The notes beneath the pieces were generated by a model. That model saw only the letters and a list, made by a program, of their open reading frames with translations. It did no database searches and was not told where the DNA came from. Position numbers and translations under genes: made by a program. Of a stretch of 64,000 nt of DNA, positions 1 through 11,100 are shown in pieces (within the stretch, counting starts at the first letter, position 1; each line of letters opens with the position of its first letter). This stretch comes from Dugong dugon (taxonomy: Eukaryota > Chordata > Mammalia > Sirenia > Dugongidae): NCBI GenBank assembly GCA_030035585.1, contig CM057472.1, positions 92,997,601-93,061,600 of the forward strand, written 5' to 3'.

Positions 1-165
1 ACCAAAACCAAATTCATTGCTGTAGTGTCGATTCCAACTCATAGTGACCCTGTATGACAGAATAGAACTGTCGCATAGGGTTTCCAGAGAGCAGCTGGTG
101 GATTCAAACTGCTGACCTTTTGGTTAGCATCTGAGCTCTTAATCACTGTGTCTACAGGGTTCTGC
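1..165 (-). mobile_element. AfroSINE, short form, minus strand
   Basis: Read on the minus strand this is a tRNA-headed SINE: head with 'cagtgattaagagc', the 'aaccaaaaggtcag' arm, then 'aaccctatgcgacag' and a tail ending in 'ttggttttggt'. It matches the other copies in the window. The 3' tail is cut by the window edge, so no target-site duplication can be scored. Confidence 0.9.
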
Positions 166-989
166 CTTTTACATCAAAGGAATAAATTATATAGTACAAT
201 AGTTATTTTTATTCCCTCCTTTCTCAAGATACCTCCTTAAGTATAAATTAACTGTGTTTCATTGGAAACATTTTATGTAACTAAGGCTATGAGTAAAAGA
301 TGTGGCAAAAGGCATGACAGTGTCCCACTATTCAAAGCAGGATTCGTGGTATAGCATGAGACATCAATTTTTTGTTGTCTACACAATTTTCAAATTAGGT
401 TATTGGAATGCTATAAGAAATGAGCTTGCATTGAGAAATCTGGTTCATCTCTTACTATCTTCTCCTATACTCTCTCCACCTCAACCACATGACCACCTTG
501 CTGTAAATAGAACTCACCTAACCCACTGGTACCTCAAAGCCTTGCTTTAACTGCTCCTCCTACCTACTATGCCTGGTCTCTATAGCTTGTTCCCATGGCT
601 CAGGTTCTCTCCCCTTTCATTTCATTATTCAGTTATCATACACATGATGCCCTTATTTTAAAATTGACACGTATCATTTGTACTTATCAGTGGACAGTGC
701 TTTTCCCTTTCTTATGTATTGTCTATTGTATTGCTTATTTTGTGCAGTGCTCATCTGCTGCACTGGAATATCAGGGGTTTAAGACTTTGTTGTGTCAAGG
801 AAAGATGTGCATAAATTAGACGTGGAATAACAAAATAAGGACCATATAAATAAACACGTCTACTTAAAGATGTTGATCTATTGAAGAAATTTATTCTAGG
901 GCTAGGAATCTGTACTGTAAACTTTTAAACCTAGAGTCAACTAAATTCAATGCATTGCTTCAAACATAATTCAAATAAGCAGAAATAAA
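166..989. other. Unique AT-rich DNA, no feature recognised
   Basis: No repeat family, RNA gene or convincing exon is recognised here. Two open frames of 82 and 74 codons (302-550, 595-819) show no domain, no clear codon bias and no splice context, and I treat them as chance. Confidence 0.5.
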
Positions 990-1700
990 ACCTTCAGTAT
1001 GGATTACACCTCAGCATAAAGAAAACAAAAATCCTCACAACTGGACCAAAAAACAACATCGTTATAAACGGAGAAAAGGTTGAAGTTGTCAAGGGTTCCA
1101 TTTTACTTGGATCCACAATCAACACCCATGAAAGCCGTAGTCAAGAAATAAAAAGACACGTTGCATTAGGCAAATCTGCTGCAAAATATCTCTTTAAGGT
1201 GTTGAAAAGCAAAGATGTCACCTTGAAGTCTAAGGTGCGACTGACCCAAGCCATGGTGTTTTCAACTGCCCCATATGCATGTGAAAGCTGAACCACTAAT
1301 AAGGATGACGGAAGAAGAATTGACACTTTTGACTTGTGGTGTAAGAAAACAATATTGAGTATACCGTGGACAGCCAAAAGAACGAACAAATCTGTCTTGG
1401 AAGAAGTACAACCAGAATGCAACTTAGAGGCAAGGATGGTGAGACTGTATCTCACATACTTTGGACATGTTATCAGAAAAGGGACCAGTCCCTGGAGAAG
1501 GACATCATGCTTGGTAAAGTGGAGGGTCAGTGAAAAAGAGAAAGACCCTCAACGAGATGGATTGACACAGTGGCTGCAACAATAGGCTTAAGCATAACGA
1601 TTGTGAGGATGGCCCAGGACCGGGCAATGTTTAGCTCTGTTGTACATAGGGTCACTATGAGTAGGATCAGACTCAACAGCCCCTAACAACAACAAAAAGC
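990..1700 (+). mobile_element. RTE/BovB-like LINE, 5'-truncated 3' end
   Basis: The stretch matches the 3' part of the afrotherian RTE (BovB-type) LINE as I know it. Recognisable blocks are 'cttggatccacaatcaaca', 'aaagatgtcaccttgaag', 'acccaagccatggtgtttt' and 'cttggaagaagtacaacca'. It ends in 'cccctaacaacaacaaaaa', the typical RTE tail. In the family this segment encodes the region downstream of the reverse transcriptase. Here it is broken: a TGA interrupts the frame after 'catgtgaaagc' near 1288, where the family has a Trp codon. The reading frame is fragmented, so the copy is dead. No clear target-site duplication was found. Confidence 0.88.
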
Positions 1701-3029
1701 ATTACAAACATATGTTGTTTGAATTTTTCTTTCCCTCAAGGCCCCCCAAATTAAATTATATTAAAAAGAACTAAAGCAATATAGTCATACAACTAAAAAT
1801 CATCCCATTGACATGTAACTAAGAGTTGGAAGAGGCAAATTTACCTTAGAGACTTGAACAGACTACTCCTTGTAAATTCTTTCTGTACTCTTCTTAAGTC
1901 TACTATCTACTTTTTCTATGGTTATATACCTAATATATTTCTCCAATTACAGAGATTAAGAAAAATGCTCATAAAAAATTGCTATGTGCTACTAGATATT
2001 ACCTATTTTTCATGATAAAAATAACCTATAAAGAGTTTTTAATATTCATTTATGTCTGAGCATTATGAAAATTGTTTGGTTTGATTCCTTCTTTAAAAAA
2101 AAAATTCTGTTCCTGTAATGGAACTGTTGCTAATGGGATCCTCACACTAATTTTATGTGCACAAGAAGAAGAATGTAATGGAAATAATGACTCTTGTGAT
2201 AATAATTTGTAGCTCAATGTGAATTCTCTTGACAGGATGTGTGTTCCTGTATCCCGTAAACAGGTTAAAAGCTGCATTGTCTTCATATCCAGAGGGACCA
2301 AACTAATGTATTAGCAAATTACAATAAAAGGAAAAATGGAAAGAGAGGAGCTAATGCCGGCAACTAAGAATCACAGAAATCAGAGAAGTGCCCCTTATAC
2401 ATAGTTTCCAGACTAATGGGTGCTAGATTTAGCTAACAGTATGAAAATTTCTTCAACACAATAATACCTGAATTTTGAAAGCAGATTAATCTAAATAACC
2501 CTTTCAAGCTTGAATTCTTTACCATTTATTGTAACACATTCTAAGTTCTGATGCCCTGTGGTTTCTTCAGTTATTAAAGATGCAAAGTGCTTAAAATCAG
2601 TAGGACACATTATGCTTCTAATCCATGACTTGAGACACTGATAGTGTTGCTATTAAAACTATAATTATATTTATTTATTCATCATAATGTTGCATACAGT
2701 GAGAGTAGGTTGTCTCTGAAACACACAAATAGGAAATAAGTAAATAGAAAATTAAACATCACTATGGCAAAGGTATTTATTATTCTTCCCCAGGCTCATA
2801 GTTTATGCTATGTTGCAAATAAGGGACCTCATACTTTGACTGCTTTGAGGAAATACGCCCAGTCTTGACTGGGAACTGTGGTGATGCTAAGTGCATTATT
2901 TTCTTTTCCTTTAAATAGTACACTCTCTCACATATATACATTCCCATTGACTTTTACATTTTTCTTGCTGTGTAATGATTAGGGATGTTCACTAATACTT
3001 AGTTCTTGCTCTTCTACTGGGGATAGGGT
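1701..3029. other. Unique AT-rich DNA, no feature recognised
   Basis: No repeat family or exon is recognised. Short homopolymer runs only (for example A/T runs near 2094-2105). Confidence 0.5.
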
Positions 3030-3330
3030 AAAATTGGCCTTTCTCAGCCCATGGTGTTTACTCTTGACCACATGTCTGGTGACTGAATAGAATGTAAGTG
3101 GAAGTGAGGGGTGTCAGCTCCAGGAAGGAGCTTTGAAGAGAGTGCGTAATTTGCTATCTCTCAAGGATTATTTTTTTCCATCCGCCAAGGGAAAAAAAAG
3201 ATGAATCAGCCTTGGTCTTGCAATCTTTGATGCATATAGTATAAGTGAAAAGTAAACCTTTCTTGGTTTAAGTCAATGATGTATTAGTTTTGTTTGTTAC
3301 CACAGCATAACTTAGCTTATCCTGAGTGAT
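3030..3330 (+). mobile_element. Ancient LTR-like interspersed repeat, family unassigned
   Basis: The 3' part ('gtttgttaccacagcata' followed by 'cttagcttatcctgagtga') and the middle ('gaatgtaagtggaagtgagg') resemble a widespread old mammalian repeat ending in a polyadenylation-like AATAAA region and 'gcagcataacctagcctatc'. I recall that consensus but cannot assign the family name with certainty. Strongly diverged. Confidence 0.45.
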
Positions 3331-3769
3331 CCATTTGGTTATTTTTGATCATCCAAATCTTGCCCAGAAACTTCTCAAAAACATCCCAGTTCTTTTATGT
3401 ATATCCTACTATTTAATCCATATATGAGCCAAAATATATAATCATAACAACAATGCATATGAATTGTGTTAATAATAGACAAATGATGAAATGACGTATT
3501 AGGGAGCATACATTTTGGAAGTTCACTAAACAGACTTAGTACCCACCATCCAGAAATCTGAAGAAATATATATTGATCTCATTACCTAATTAACAACTCT
3601 TCCTAAACTAACAATGTTTAATATCTACAAGGTTTTATTTTTTTTCATGTGTGTGTAGTTTTCTGTTTGAATCTAGCTATATCACGGTTGTTATATATAT
3701 AAAGTTTGAAAACAGTGTTTTTCTGATTATATACTAACTCATCTGCATCAATAATTTTTTCCACGATAT
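3331..3769. other. No feature recognised
   Basis: AT-rich sequence with no repeat or exon I can identify. Confidence 0.5.
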
Positions 3770-3980
3770 TTCCTGACTGCTTTCTATATTTCAAGCAGTA
3801 TCCTAGGCTGCTGGAAATAAAGCAGTAATCAAACTAGGCACAGATTTGCCTTCCTGGGATGCACATACTAACATGAGTGAGAGATATTAAATAAACAGAT
3901 ATACAGCATTTCAAGTGATTATAAGTGCTATGAGACAAAATACAGCATGTTAAGAGTAATAATGAGTCTCCATGGTAGAG
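3770..3980 (-). mobile_element. L2 LINE 3' fragment, minus strand
   Basis: The order 'agcagtatcctaggctgctgg', 'aataaagcagtaatcaaac', 'ttgccttcctgggatgcac' and 'gtgattataagtgctatgag' follows the reverse complement of the L2 3' region as remembered: gtgccaggcactgt, then a segment on the pattern of 'ctggggatacagcagtg', then 'gataagtgctatg'. It is highly diverged, as expected for this old family. Confidence 0.5.
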
Positions 3981-3997
3981 CAGGATAGAAAGCAGTC

Positions 3998-4022
3998 TTT
4001 TTTTTTTTTTTTTTTTTTTTTT
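3998..4022. repeat. Poly(T) tract, 25 nt
   Basis: Uninterrupted T run directly readable. It is not attached to any element I can identify; it could be the tail of a minus-strand insertion whose body is unrecognised. Confidence 0.95.
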
Positions 4023-4245
4023 AATAGACTGTTCAGGTAGGTTCACTCTGGAAAGGAACATTTAAGTTAACTCCTGAAGAAGGAATAAAAGGTTGAGAAT
4101 TCTGAAATTTTGTTAAAACACAAATAAAGATATAAAATAAAATAAATTTAGAAAAGTCAAAAAATAAACTGGAAATTACCCATTCTCCAATTACTACTAA
4201 AACATTTTTGTATTAATATCTCAGGTTTAAAAATTAGGGACAACT

Positions 4246-5000
4246 AGGTCAATTGGCATAACAAGTTTATTAAGAAAATGTTTTGCAGCCCAGTTTGATG
4301 AGTGACGTTTGGGGTCTTAAAAGCTTGTGAGTGGCCGTCTAAGACGCATCAATTGGCCCCAACCCACATGGAGCAAAGGAGAATGAAGAATACCAAAGAC
4401 ACAAGGAAAATATTAGCCTGAGAGACAAAAGGGCCACATAAACCAGAGACTCCATCAGCCTGAGACCAGAAGTACTGGATGGTGCCCAGCTACCACCAAT
4501 AACCCCCCTGACAGGGAACACAACAGAGAGTTCCGGACCGAGGAGGAGAAAGTGTGGTGCAGAACCCAAATTCACATAAAAAGACCAGACTTAATAGCCT
4601 GACTGAGACTAGAGGAACCCCTGAAGCCATGGCCCCCGGCCACTCTGCTAACCCAGAACTGAGACCATTCCCAAAGTCCACTCTTCAGACAAAGATTAAA
4701 CTGTACTATAAAATATAAAATAACACTTGTGAAGAGTGTGCTTCTTAGTTCAAGCAGATACACAAGACCAAATGGGCGGCTCCTGTCCAGAGGCAGGGTG
4801 AGAAGGCAGCAAGGGATAGGAACTGGTTGAATGGACACAAGAAACCCAAGGTGGAAAGGGGGAGTGTGCTGTCACATTATAGGGATTGCATCTAAAGTCA
4901 CATAATAATATGTGTATAAATTTTTGAATGAGAAATTAACTTGAGCTGTAAACTTTCACCTAAGGCACAATTAAAAAAATAAAAAATAAATAAAAAAAAA
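4246..5000 (+). mobile_element. Afrotherian L1 3'UTR fragment, single-module type
   Basis: Collinear with the 3'UTR of the long L1 at 15.0-20.3 kb: 'ggggtcttaaaagcttgtgag', 'ggagcaaaggagaatgaag', 'agaccagacttaatagcc'. It ends 'gagctgtaaactttcacc' plus an A-rich tail at 4970-5000. It carries only UTR, no ORF2 sequence, so it is strongly 5'-truncated. A sister copy lies at 31497-32362; both differ from the younger type in having one 3'-terminal module. An AfroSINE abuts the A-rich tail. Confidence 0.85.
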
Positions 5001-5003
5001 AAA

Positions 5004-5176
5004 CAAATCCACTGCTGTTGATTCTGACTCATAGTGACCCCATAGGGTTCCCAGGGCTGTAAATCTCTACAGAAACAGACAGCCACATCTTTCTCCCATG
5101 GACCCACTAGTGGTTTCAAACCACTGTTCTTGCAGTTAGCTAATCAATCATTTTAACCACTGGGCTACCAGGGCTC
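5004..5176 (-). mobile_element. AfroSINE, long form, minus strand
   Basis: Minus-strand copy with the longer middle ('gctgtaaatctctacag' then 'acagccacatctttctcc'), ending at 'ctaccagggctc'. It sits directly on the A-rich tail of the preceding L1 fragment, suggesting insertion at that tail. Confidence 0.9.
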
Positions 5177-5191
5177 GTATACACACACACT

Positions 5192-5540
5192 AAAGTGGTT
5201 AAAATTAAACACACTGAATACCAAGTTCTGGTGAGGAAGTAGAGAAACTGGAACTCTCATATACTTCTGGTTGAAATTTAAATGGTGAAATCAGTTTGGC
5301 AGTCCATTAAAAAGTTAAATATACACCAGTCATACAGTCATATGGCTGAGACATTCCATTCCTAGGTATTTATTCAAGAGAAATGAAAGCATATGACCAC
5401 AATGCAATTAAGTTAGAAATCAATAACAATAAATTAAGAATCCTCAAATATTTGGAAATTTAAAAATACACCTTCAAATAACTCTTGGGATAAAGAACAA
5501 ATCAAAGGAAATTTAAAAATACATAGAACTCAGAAATGAT
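5192..5540 (+). mobile_element. Old L1 (L1M-type) ORF2 pieces in scrambled order
   Basis: 5192-5390 resembles the 3' end of old L1 ORF2: 'ttctggtgaggaagtagag', 'aactggaactctcatat' and 'cattcctaggtatttattc'. From about 5393 it switches to a segment normally located far upstream, between the endonuclease and RT domains: 'agttagaaatcaataacaa' and 'atatttggaaattt'. Orientation is the same in both. This is degraded non-functional sequence, either two insertions or one rearranged copy. Confidence 0.65.
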
Positions 5541-6651
5541 AAAAATGCTACATACATATTGAAAAAATATATATGCATCTATTTTTATTAATAATATATT
5601 GTTAAAGTATTTTTTTCATTTATATTGTTAATTTTATTTAAAAAGTTTGGAATGCATGCTAAAATCTTATACTGACTGATTCTTAAATGTGGAATAGTGA
5701 GAAAATCTTGCATTGTGCTTTTAACATTTTTGTTATTACTGAATATTTTAAATCAGAAAAACATAAGATTTGAAAATATTCTTCTGCAGAAGAATCATGA
5801 ATAGTTTTACAACATTCCCTTATATAGCTAACTAGCTAAAACAAAATTTATTTTATTAATCCACTGTTACTGGATATTTAATCTTCCCAATTTTTAGTGA
5901 ATAATACAATTTTAATGATTTTTTATAATAAATATATAATATACCAGCTGCATTATAAGCTAATTAGACTTTCATAGACTAGCCTGGTAATATATAGTTT
6001 TGTTTTCTATGGGAAAATTGTATTATGCTTTCCAAACAATTTATATGAAAAAAACAACCCATACTCTAATTGTGGGCTTTCTCTAACTGTAAAAATATAT
6101 TTACAACATGAGTCATTTGCATACATTGCTTTAAAATGGGCATGCTATTTGTTAACTTTTAAATACACTGGGCTACTTCAGGCATCATATGAAGCAAAAA
6201 GTGTTATTTTTTAAGTGTTTATAGTATTAAATTATTTACCAATAATTTAGATCCCGGTTCCACTTGGTGGATGGTGGGAGGCAGAGGACTAAGGAAATAC
6301 ATGAGGTAAGTCCATGACTGAGGAAATCATACGATATTTAAGCCTCAGTGTAACTAGCAAGCTTTCTGTGATAACCAGCCAGCAACTCCCAGGCTGATCT
6401 GGTTGCTCATCTTTGTTCTCAAACATGTCTGTAACTGCTTTTAACAGTGTGCTTATCCCAGACCACTGAAATTGCTCTGCTTCAGTGCCTCTCATTTGTC
6501 TATGAGCCTCTTACACCGGAATAGTGACTTTACTGTTATACCACAGAAATAGAGACAAAGAGGTGTCTCTCTTCTTCCAACAATAAGATCTATTCTCCCT
6601 CCAAGAAGAATACCCCAAACTTAGCAAAAAAAAAAATTACTTTACACTTGT
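5541..6651. other. Very AT-rich unique DNA
   Basis: No repeat family or exon recognised. The stretch 5580-6060 is notably AT-rich. Confidence 0.5.
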
Positions 6652-6863
6652 ATATTGTTGTTGTTTTTTAGGTGCCATCAATCTGATTTTGACTCAGAAA
6701 AATCCCATGTAACAGAGAAGAACTTCCCTGAAGGGTTTTCTAGGCTGTAATCTTTACAAGAGCAGATTGCCAGGTCTTTCTCTCACAGACCGTTGGTTTG
6801 AGTTCAAACTACCAACCTCTCGTCTATCAGGCGAGTATTTAACCGTGGCACCAACAGGTTTCC
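6652..6863 (-). mobile_element. AfroSINE, older long form with RTE-like tail
   Basis: Minus-strand SINE with 'gattttgactcag', 'aagggttttctaggctgt', 'ccaggtctttctctcac' and a tRNA-derived head ending 'gtggcacc'. On the sense strand its tail reads 'ggcacctaaaaaacaacaac', like the RTE tail at 1685-1700. More diverged than the short-form copies. Confidence 0.8.
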
Positions 6864-7224
6864 TCAGACTCTAGCTAATACCCTAAATCTTTTATACGGC
6901 CCTTCCACCATCCCTACTCCTTCTACCTGGACAAGTTATGGCTGCTTATGAGATGCAAACACTCATATCATGCATACCTTGTGCATTTAGTAACTTCTGG
7001 GTGCAAAGTTAATGCTAATAGTCTTTTTTTTTATTAAATCCCACTGTATTATACACAATGTAAGGAAGCCATGATAGTGTAACTCCCAGATTGGCAACGC
7101 TGGTAAATTAATTGACTGAATTACACCTATTGTAATAATCCCATTTGGGAATAGGATTTTTTTGTTATGTTAATTACACAGTAGTAGTGTAGGGTGTGTC
7201 TTAAATCAATCTCTACTGAGATAT
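6864..7224. other. No feature recognised
   Basis: Mixed-composition DNA with no repeat or exon that I can name. Confidence 0.45.
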
Positions 7225-7476
7225 AAAAGTGCAGATTAAGAAAGCACAGATGGGGAAAGACAGATGCTAAGCCACTTGAGATCTCCAAGGTACCAAGACA
7301 CAGAAACTGAGAAGAGCAGTGAGCTTCCTCCTGAGCTGACCGAGAAAGAAAGCCTTCCCCTAGGGCAGGCCTACCGAATTTGGTCTTCTAGCCTCCTACA
7401 CCGTGAGAAAATAAATTTCTGTTTGTTAAAACCACCTCCTTGTGGTATTTCCATTATAGCAGCACTAGATAACTAA
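7225..7476 (+). mobile_element. MLT1-type (MaLR) LTR, 3' part
   Basis: The 3' end is typical of MLT1 LTRs: 'cgtgagaaaataaatttctg' (containing AATAAA), 'gtggtatttccattatagca', then 'cactagataactaagac'. The upstream part is diverged. Non-coding solo LTR. The frame at 7264-7476 lies wholly inside it and is not a gene. Confidence 0.7.
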
Positions 7477-7574
7477 GACTCCAAGACTATGTTCTAAGCA
7501 TAATTTCCTTCGATCAAACATGCCAAGTTTATTTGTTTTGCTTGGATCTTTCTTTTCCTAAGTTTTCATATGGC

Positions 7575-7905
7575 TGATTTTCACTTGCTATTCCTGTTTC
7601 CATCCATATATGACCTCCTCAGAAAGGCTTTCATAAGCACTCAATAAAGGAACTCCTAGCCTTTTGCAGTCAAGCTCTTCCCTGTAACCTATTTTATTGT
7701 CTTCATAATACTATCACTGTCTAAAAGTCAATCAGCTTACCTTTTTTAGTTTTTTTTTTTTTTTTTTGACTGTCTGTGCTTGCCCACTGGAAATAATTTA
7801 AGTTCTGAAAGAACAGGTCTATCATGTTTACTTTTCTACACCTAATATTCCAACTATGTCTGACACATACAAGCTGTTCAAAGTGTATTCGTGGAATGAC
7901 TTATT
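7575..7905 (+). mobile_element. L2 LINE 3' end, plus strand
   Basis: Follows the L2 3' consensus in order: 'acctcctcagaaaggctttc', 'tattttattgtcttcataa' with 'actatcactgtctaaaa', then 'gactgtctgtgcttgcccac', and at the end 'tgtctgacacatacaagc' and 'gtggaatgactta'. An internal T run sits at 7750-7767. The degree of decay fits a pre-eutherian insertion. Confidence 0.65.
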
Positions 7906-8039
7906 TACAAAGTGTTATATAAAGACAGCTGCAAGCAACGGACAGCCTGGAGAAACTGGATAAGATGAAATATTTGAGCTTGGCCATGAAGGACTTATCC
8001 CTTCAATAAATATATATTTGAGGTTTACTATACACCTAA

Positions 8040-8243
8040 GAAGTCCTGGTGGGGCAGTGGTTAAATTCTCCACTGCTAATCTAAAGGTTAGTGATTCGAA
8101 CCCACAAGCTGCTGTGCAGAAGAAAGACTTGACAGTCTGCTCCCTTAAAGATTTCAGCATAGAAAACCCTGTGGGTCATTTCTACTCCAGCCTGTAGAGT
8201 CACTATGAGTCAGAGTTGACTCTTTGCTACTTAACAGCAACAA
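8040..8243 (+). mobile_element. AfroSINE, long form
   Basis: Head 'gaagtcctggtggggcagtg', box-B-like 'gattcgaaccc', the 'gaagaaagacttgacagtct' middle, and tail 'actatgagtcagagttgac' ending 'ttaacagcaacaat'. That ending is close to the RTE 3' tail. Confidence 0.88.
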
Positions 8244-8339
8244 TTACGTGCCGAATGCTACATTAGGAGGAAGGAATTACTCAGCAGATTAAGGTATTCC
8301 ATACATCAAACAATATGAAAAGATCATCATTGAAACTAG

Positions 8340-8540
8340 AGTTTTTGGGTGTTGCAAATGGTTAAAGAGTTCAGCTACTAACCAAAAGTTTGGAAGTTTG
8401 AGTCCACCCAGAGGCACGTCGGAAGAAAGACCTAGTGATGTACTTCAGAACAATCAGCCTCTGAAAATCCTATGGACCACAGCTCTACTTGACCAACAAG
8501 GAGTTGCCATGAATCAGAATCAACTTGACAGCAACTGATA
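8340..8540 (+). mobile_element. AfroSINE, older 'gcaaatggtt' form
   Basis: Head variant 'gtgttgcaaatggttaaag', middle 'ggaagaaagacctagtgatg', end 'tgaatcagaatcaacttgac'. Possible 9-bp target-site duplication atcattgaa/atcactgaa at 8326-8334 and 8540-8548. Confidence 0.85.
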
Positions 8541-10879
8541 TCACTGAAGGTATAGGGATTACATGAACTACAAACACTGCAGAAGTTCAAAAATATAGTA
8601 TTGTAGGGGGCTGGAGTAACAAAGCAATATTTACGTTAAACTGGGTGAGACACCCTGGAGGAATGGACTTCTTTTTTTAAAAGAATGAACTTTAATAAGT
8701 GGAAAAATGAGAAGTCTGTAACAAGGATAGAAGTACAGAGTACATAAATTTAATTCGAGTCAACAAAGTCTTAGGGAGTAACCTGGAGTGCATTGCTTCA
8801 ATAGTGACATAGTGGAATATATTATTGAAATCCATCCTGAGTAGGTCCTACGAATCTTTGAAGGTCAGATTCTCAAGGAGGTTCCCAAGTTAACTCATTG
8901 GAGATGCCCTTTAAACCTGGTCTCTTCAATGGTCAGTAACTGTCAAAAAGTCACTGTTCTACTAGTCTAGCTAAAATTTCATTAATTCCAAATTTATTAA
9001 GAAAAAGGAAATATAAATTGATCTTTAGTCTTTATTGAAATAGAATTTTTGAAAATATAATGATAAAATCAGGAATAGTTTTTTGTAAGATTCTTTACTC
9101 TTTTATATGAAAATTTGGAGTTTTTAAATTGTATTTTGCAAAAGGAAAATTTTATCTTTTTTATCATAAAATGCTAGAGCTGGGAAACATGTTATCTAGT
9201 TAAAACCATTAATTAAAGATGAGATTTCTAATAAGTTTTATGCTATTCTGTAATGTATGTGGGGAGACTTTATCATTTTATTAGTGGAAATGTAAAGCCC
9301 ATGGAAGAGAAAGAAAATCTCACCTTTTGAGTACTGGTGACTTCACCTCTCAGATAAAAATGGGAAGCTTCCACTCACTGAGGATCTTAATCAGTAATAA
9401 ATTATTTTCAGCTGTAAACTCTGATAATTTTACAGAGATATATTGGCCGACTAGTACACACATACACTCACACAGCCGTATATACACATACTGTGTGTAT
9501 ATATGTGTGCGTTTGTGTGTAAGTGTATAAAAAAGAGCAATAGACAAAAATCAAAGATATAAGTGGGTGATCAAAACGAGTCAACTATTTAAAATATAAA
9601 CATCTGGATTTTAATTTTTTTGCTTTTTTTAATTTTAATTTATAGTCCCAATGCTGTGTTTAGTTATTACAGGGGAAAAAAGTTAAATCCCCATAAATCT
9701 AAATATGTGGGAAGAAGTTATCAGAATACTTCATCTTCCAAACCAAGAAATATGACTATGTAAGCATTTTTATGTGGGCTTGGCTTGTTTGCAATAGCAA
9801 AAAAAGATCCTCATGTCCTTTCAGCTCCACGCTCTTTACAAGTATTTCTGGATTCCCTTATCGCTGCACTGGCACAGATGCCCAGGTATTTAGAATGCTT
9901 TTTGCTTTCTTCATCCAAACTCATGGTTTTAAATCCCAGAATGTTGTAGATTTATTCTCTAGATGGCTATCTGGCAAGTTGAGAAGAGGTGAAATGGCAT
10001 TTGACCTTTTGGGAAAGGAGATGTGTTCGAGTTTCCCTCAGGGCTCCAAGATCCCAGGGTCCGTGGAAAGAACACATCTGGTCTGGTTGTATTAGCTTCT
10101 GTGACCCCGTGGAGATCCATTATTTGTCGAGCCCAGTGATTCTCAGTAATTAATTTCAGATATTTTTTAAAGAGAACTCTTTGGTATTTTTGGAAAGAAA
10201 ACATTATAAACAAGCAGGCTTACATTCTAAATTATTTTTCCTGTGCAAACATGCATTGTTTAAAAAAAAAAAAGAAGGGGGAGTCAAACTTATCCTAATG
10301 CTTTCTTAAAATAATTAGAACCCAACAGAGTTCATAGCCCAAGTAAGGCGACTTTATTTCAGAATATGTTTTGCTGTTGATAATAAAAATTATGTCAACA
10401 ACATTAGAAGAACAATTGTTAACCGAAACTTTAAGTGACTATTCATATGTTTTTTAAAAGCAATAAAATAATGTTTCTTTTCTCTGTTTGATAACCTCAG
10501 TACCCCCAAATGACTATCAAATTCTAAAAAGGCTGGTGTACCACCTGCCAATTAAATAAAATGAAGTTTTCAGGGTGATACTATTTCTTTAGTTACGGGT
10601 TATCATAGCTGGGAAAACAACACATGTATGGTGTAGTCAACAGATCATCAATTGTGTCCTATCAGCTATTTGTAGAAGAAGAATCATAAAGCAGACTAGA
10701 CGTAGTAACAAGAAATAACGAGATCAAGTAATCTACTTGCTCAGGCAAGCCTCCCTTTTCCTAAGGGAAAGGTAGAATTTGCATTCAGTATTTTGTAGGT
10801 TAAAAAACAAAATGCTGAAGGACATTTTTTCAAATATATTTTGTTATTACATATACTTTTCAGTCAGTGACAGTTTATA
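8541..10879. other. Unique DNA without recognised genes
   Basis: No repeat apart from the CA/TG patch at 9455-9530. The 107-codon frame at 9772-10095 has no motif and no supporting splice or start context. I see no coding evidence. Confidence 0.5.
9455..9530. repeat. CA-rich then TG-rich inverted microsatellite
   Basis: A CA-rich block ('acacacatacactcacaca') is followed within a few bases by a TG-rich block ('gtgtgtatatatgtgtgcg', 'gtttgtgtgtaagtg'), forming an imperfect inverted repeat around 9490. It can fold as a hairpin. Confidence 0.75.
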
Positions 10880-11100
10880 ATAAAAATGATAGTTGTCAAT
10901 TGCTGAGCCGATGAACACTTTGTGCCCATAAATCCTCTGCAAATATTTTATCACATTTAATATTCTTAACAATAAATCCTGAGATGTATGTTAGCGTCCT
11001 CATCATATGATTAAGGAAACTGAGTCATAAAAAGTTGTTTAAGTCATTACTGAGTACAGTTAGAAATCAAAGCTACGTCTTCCTAGTACTCAAAATGGCG
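10880..11100 (-). mobile_element. MIR SINE, minus strand
   Basis: Reverse-complement MIR order: 'attctta...ataaatcctgagatgt' region, then 'cctcatcatatgattaagga', 'aactgagtcataaaaagttg', 'aagtcattactgagtacag'. It corresponds to the MIR core and the tRNA-related part, strongly diverged. Confidence 0.65.

Noticed and set aside
302-819. Open frames of 82 and 74 codons near the left end
   Set aside because: Short, without motif, splice context or codon structure; expected by chance in AT-rich vertebrate DNA.
1141-1585. Frames of 104 codons (minus) and 83 codons (plus)
   Set aside because: They lie inside the RTE/BovB fragment. The sense frame is interrupted by a TGA upstream and the minus frame is a shadow.
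4339-4838. Three overlapping minus-strand frames
   Set aside because: All antisense to an L1 3'UTR that has a homologous copy at 31.5-32.4 kb; no independent coding evidence.
9772-10095. 107-codon frame as a possible exon
   Set aside because: No domain or clear splice sites, and no neighbouring exon-like frames; an overlapping antisense frame of similar size suggests open sequence by chance.
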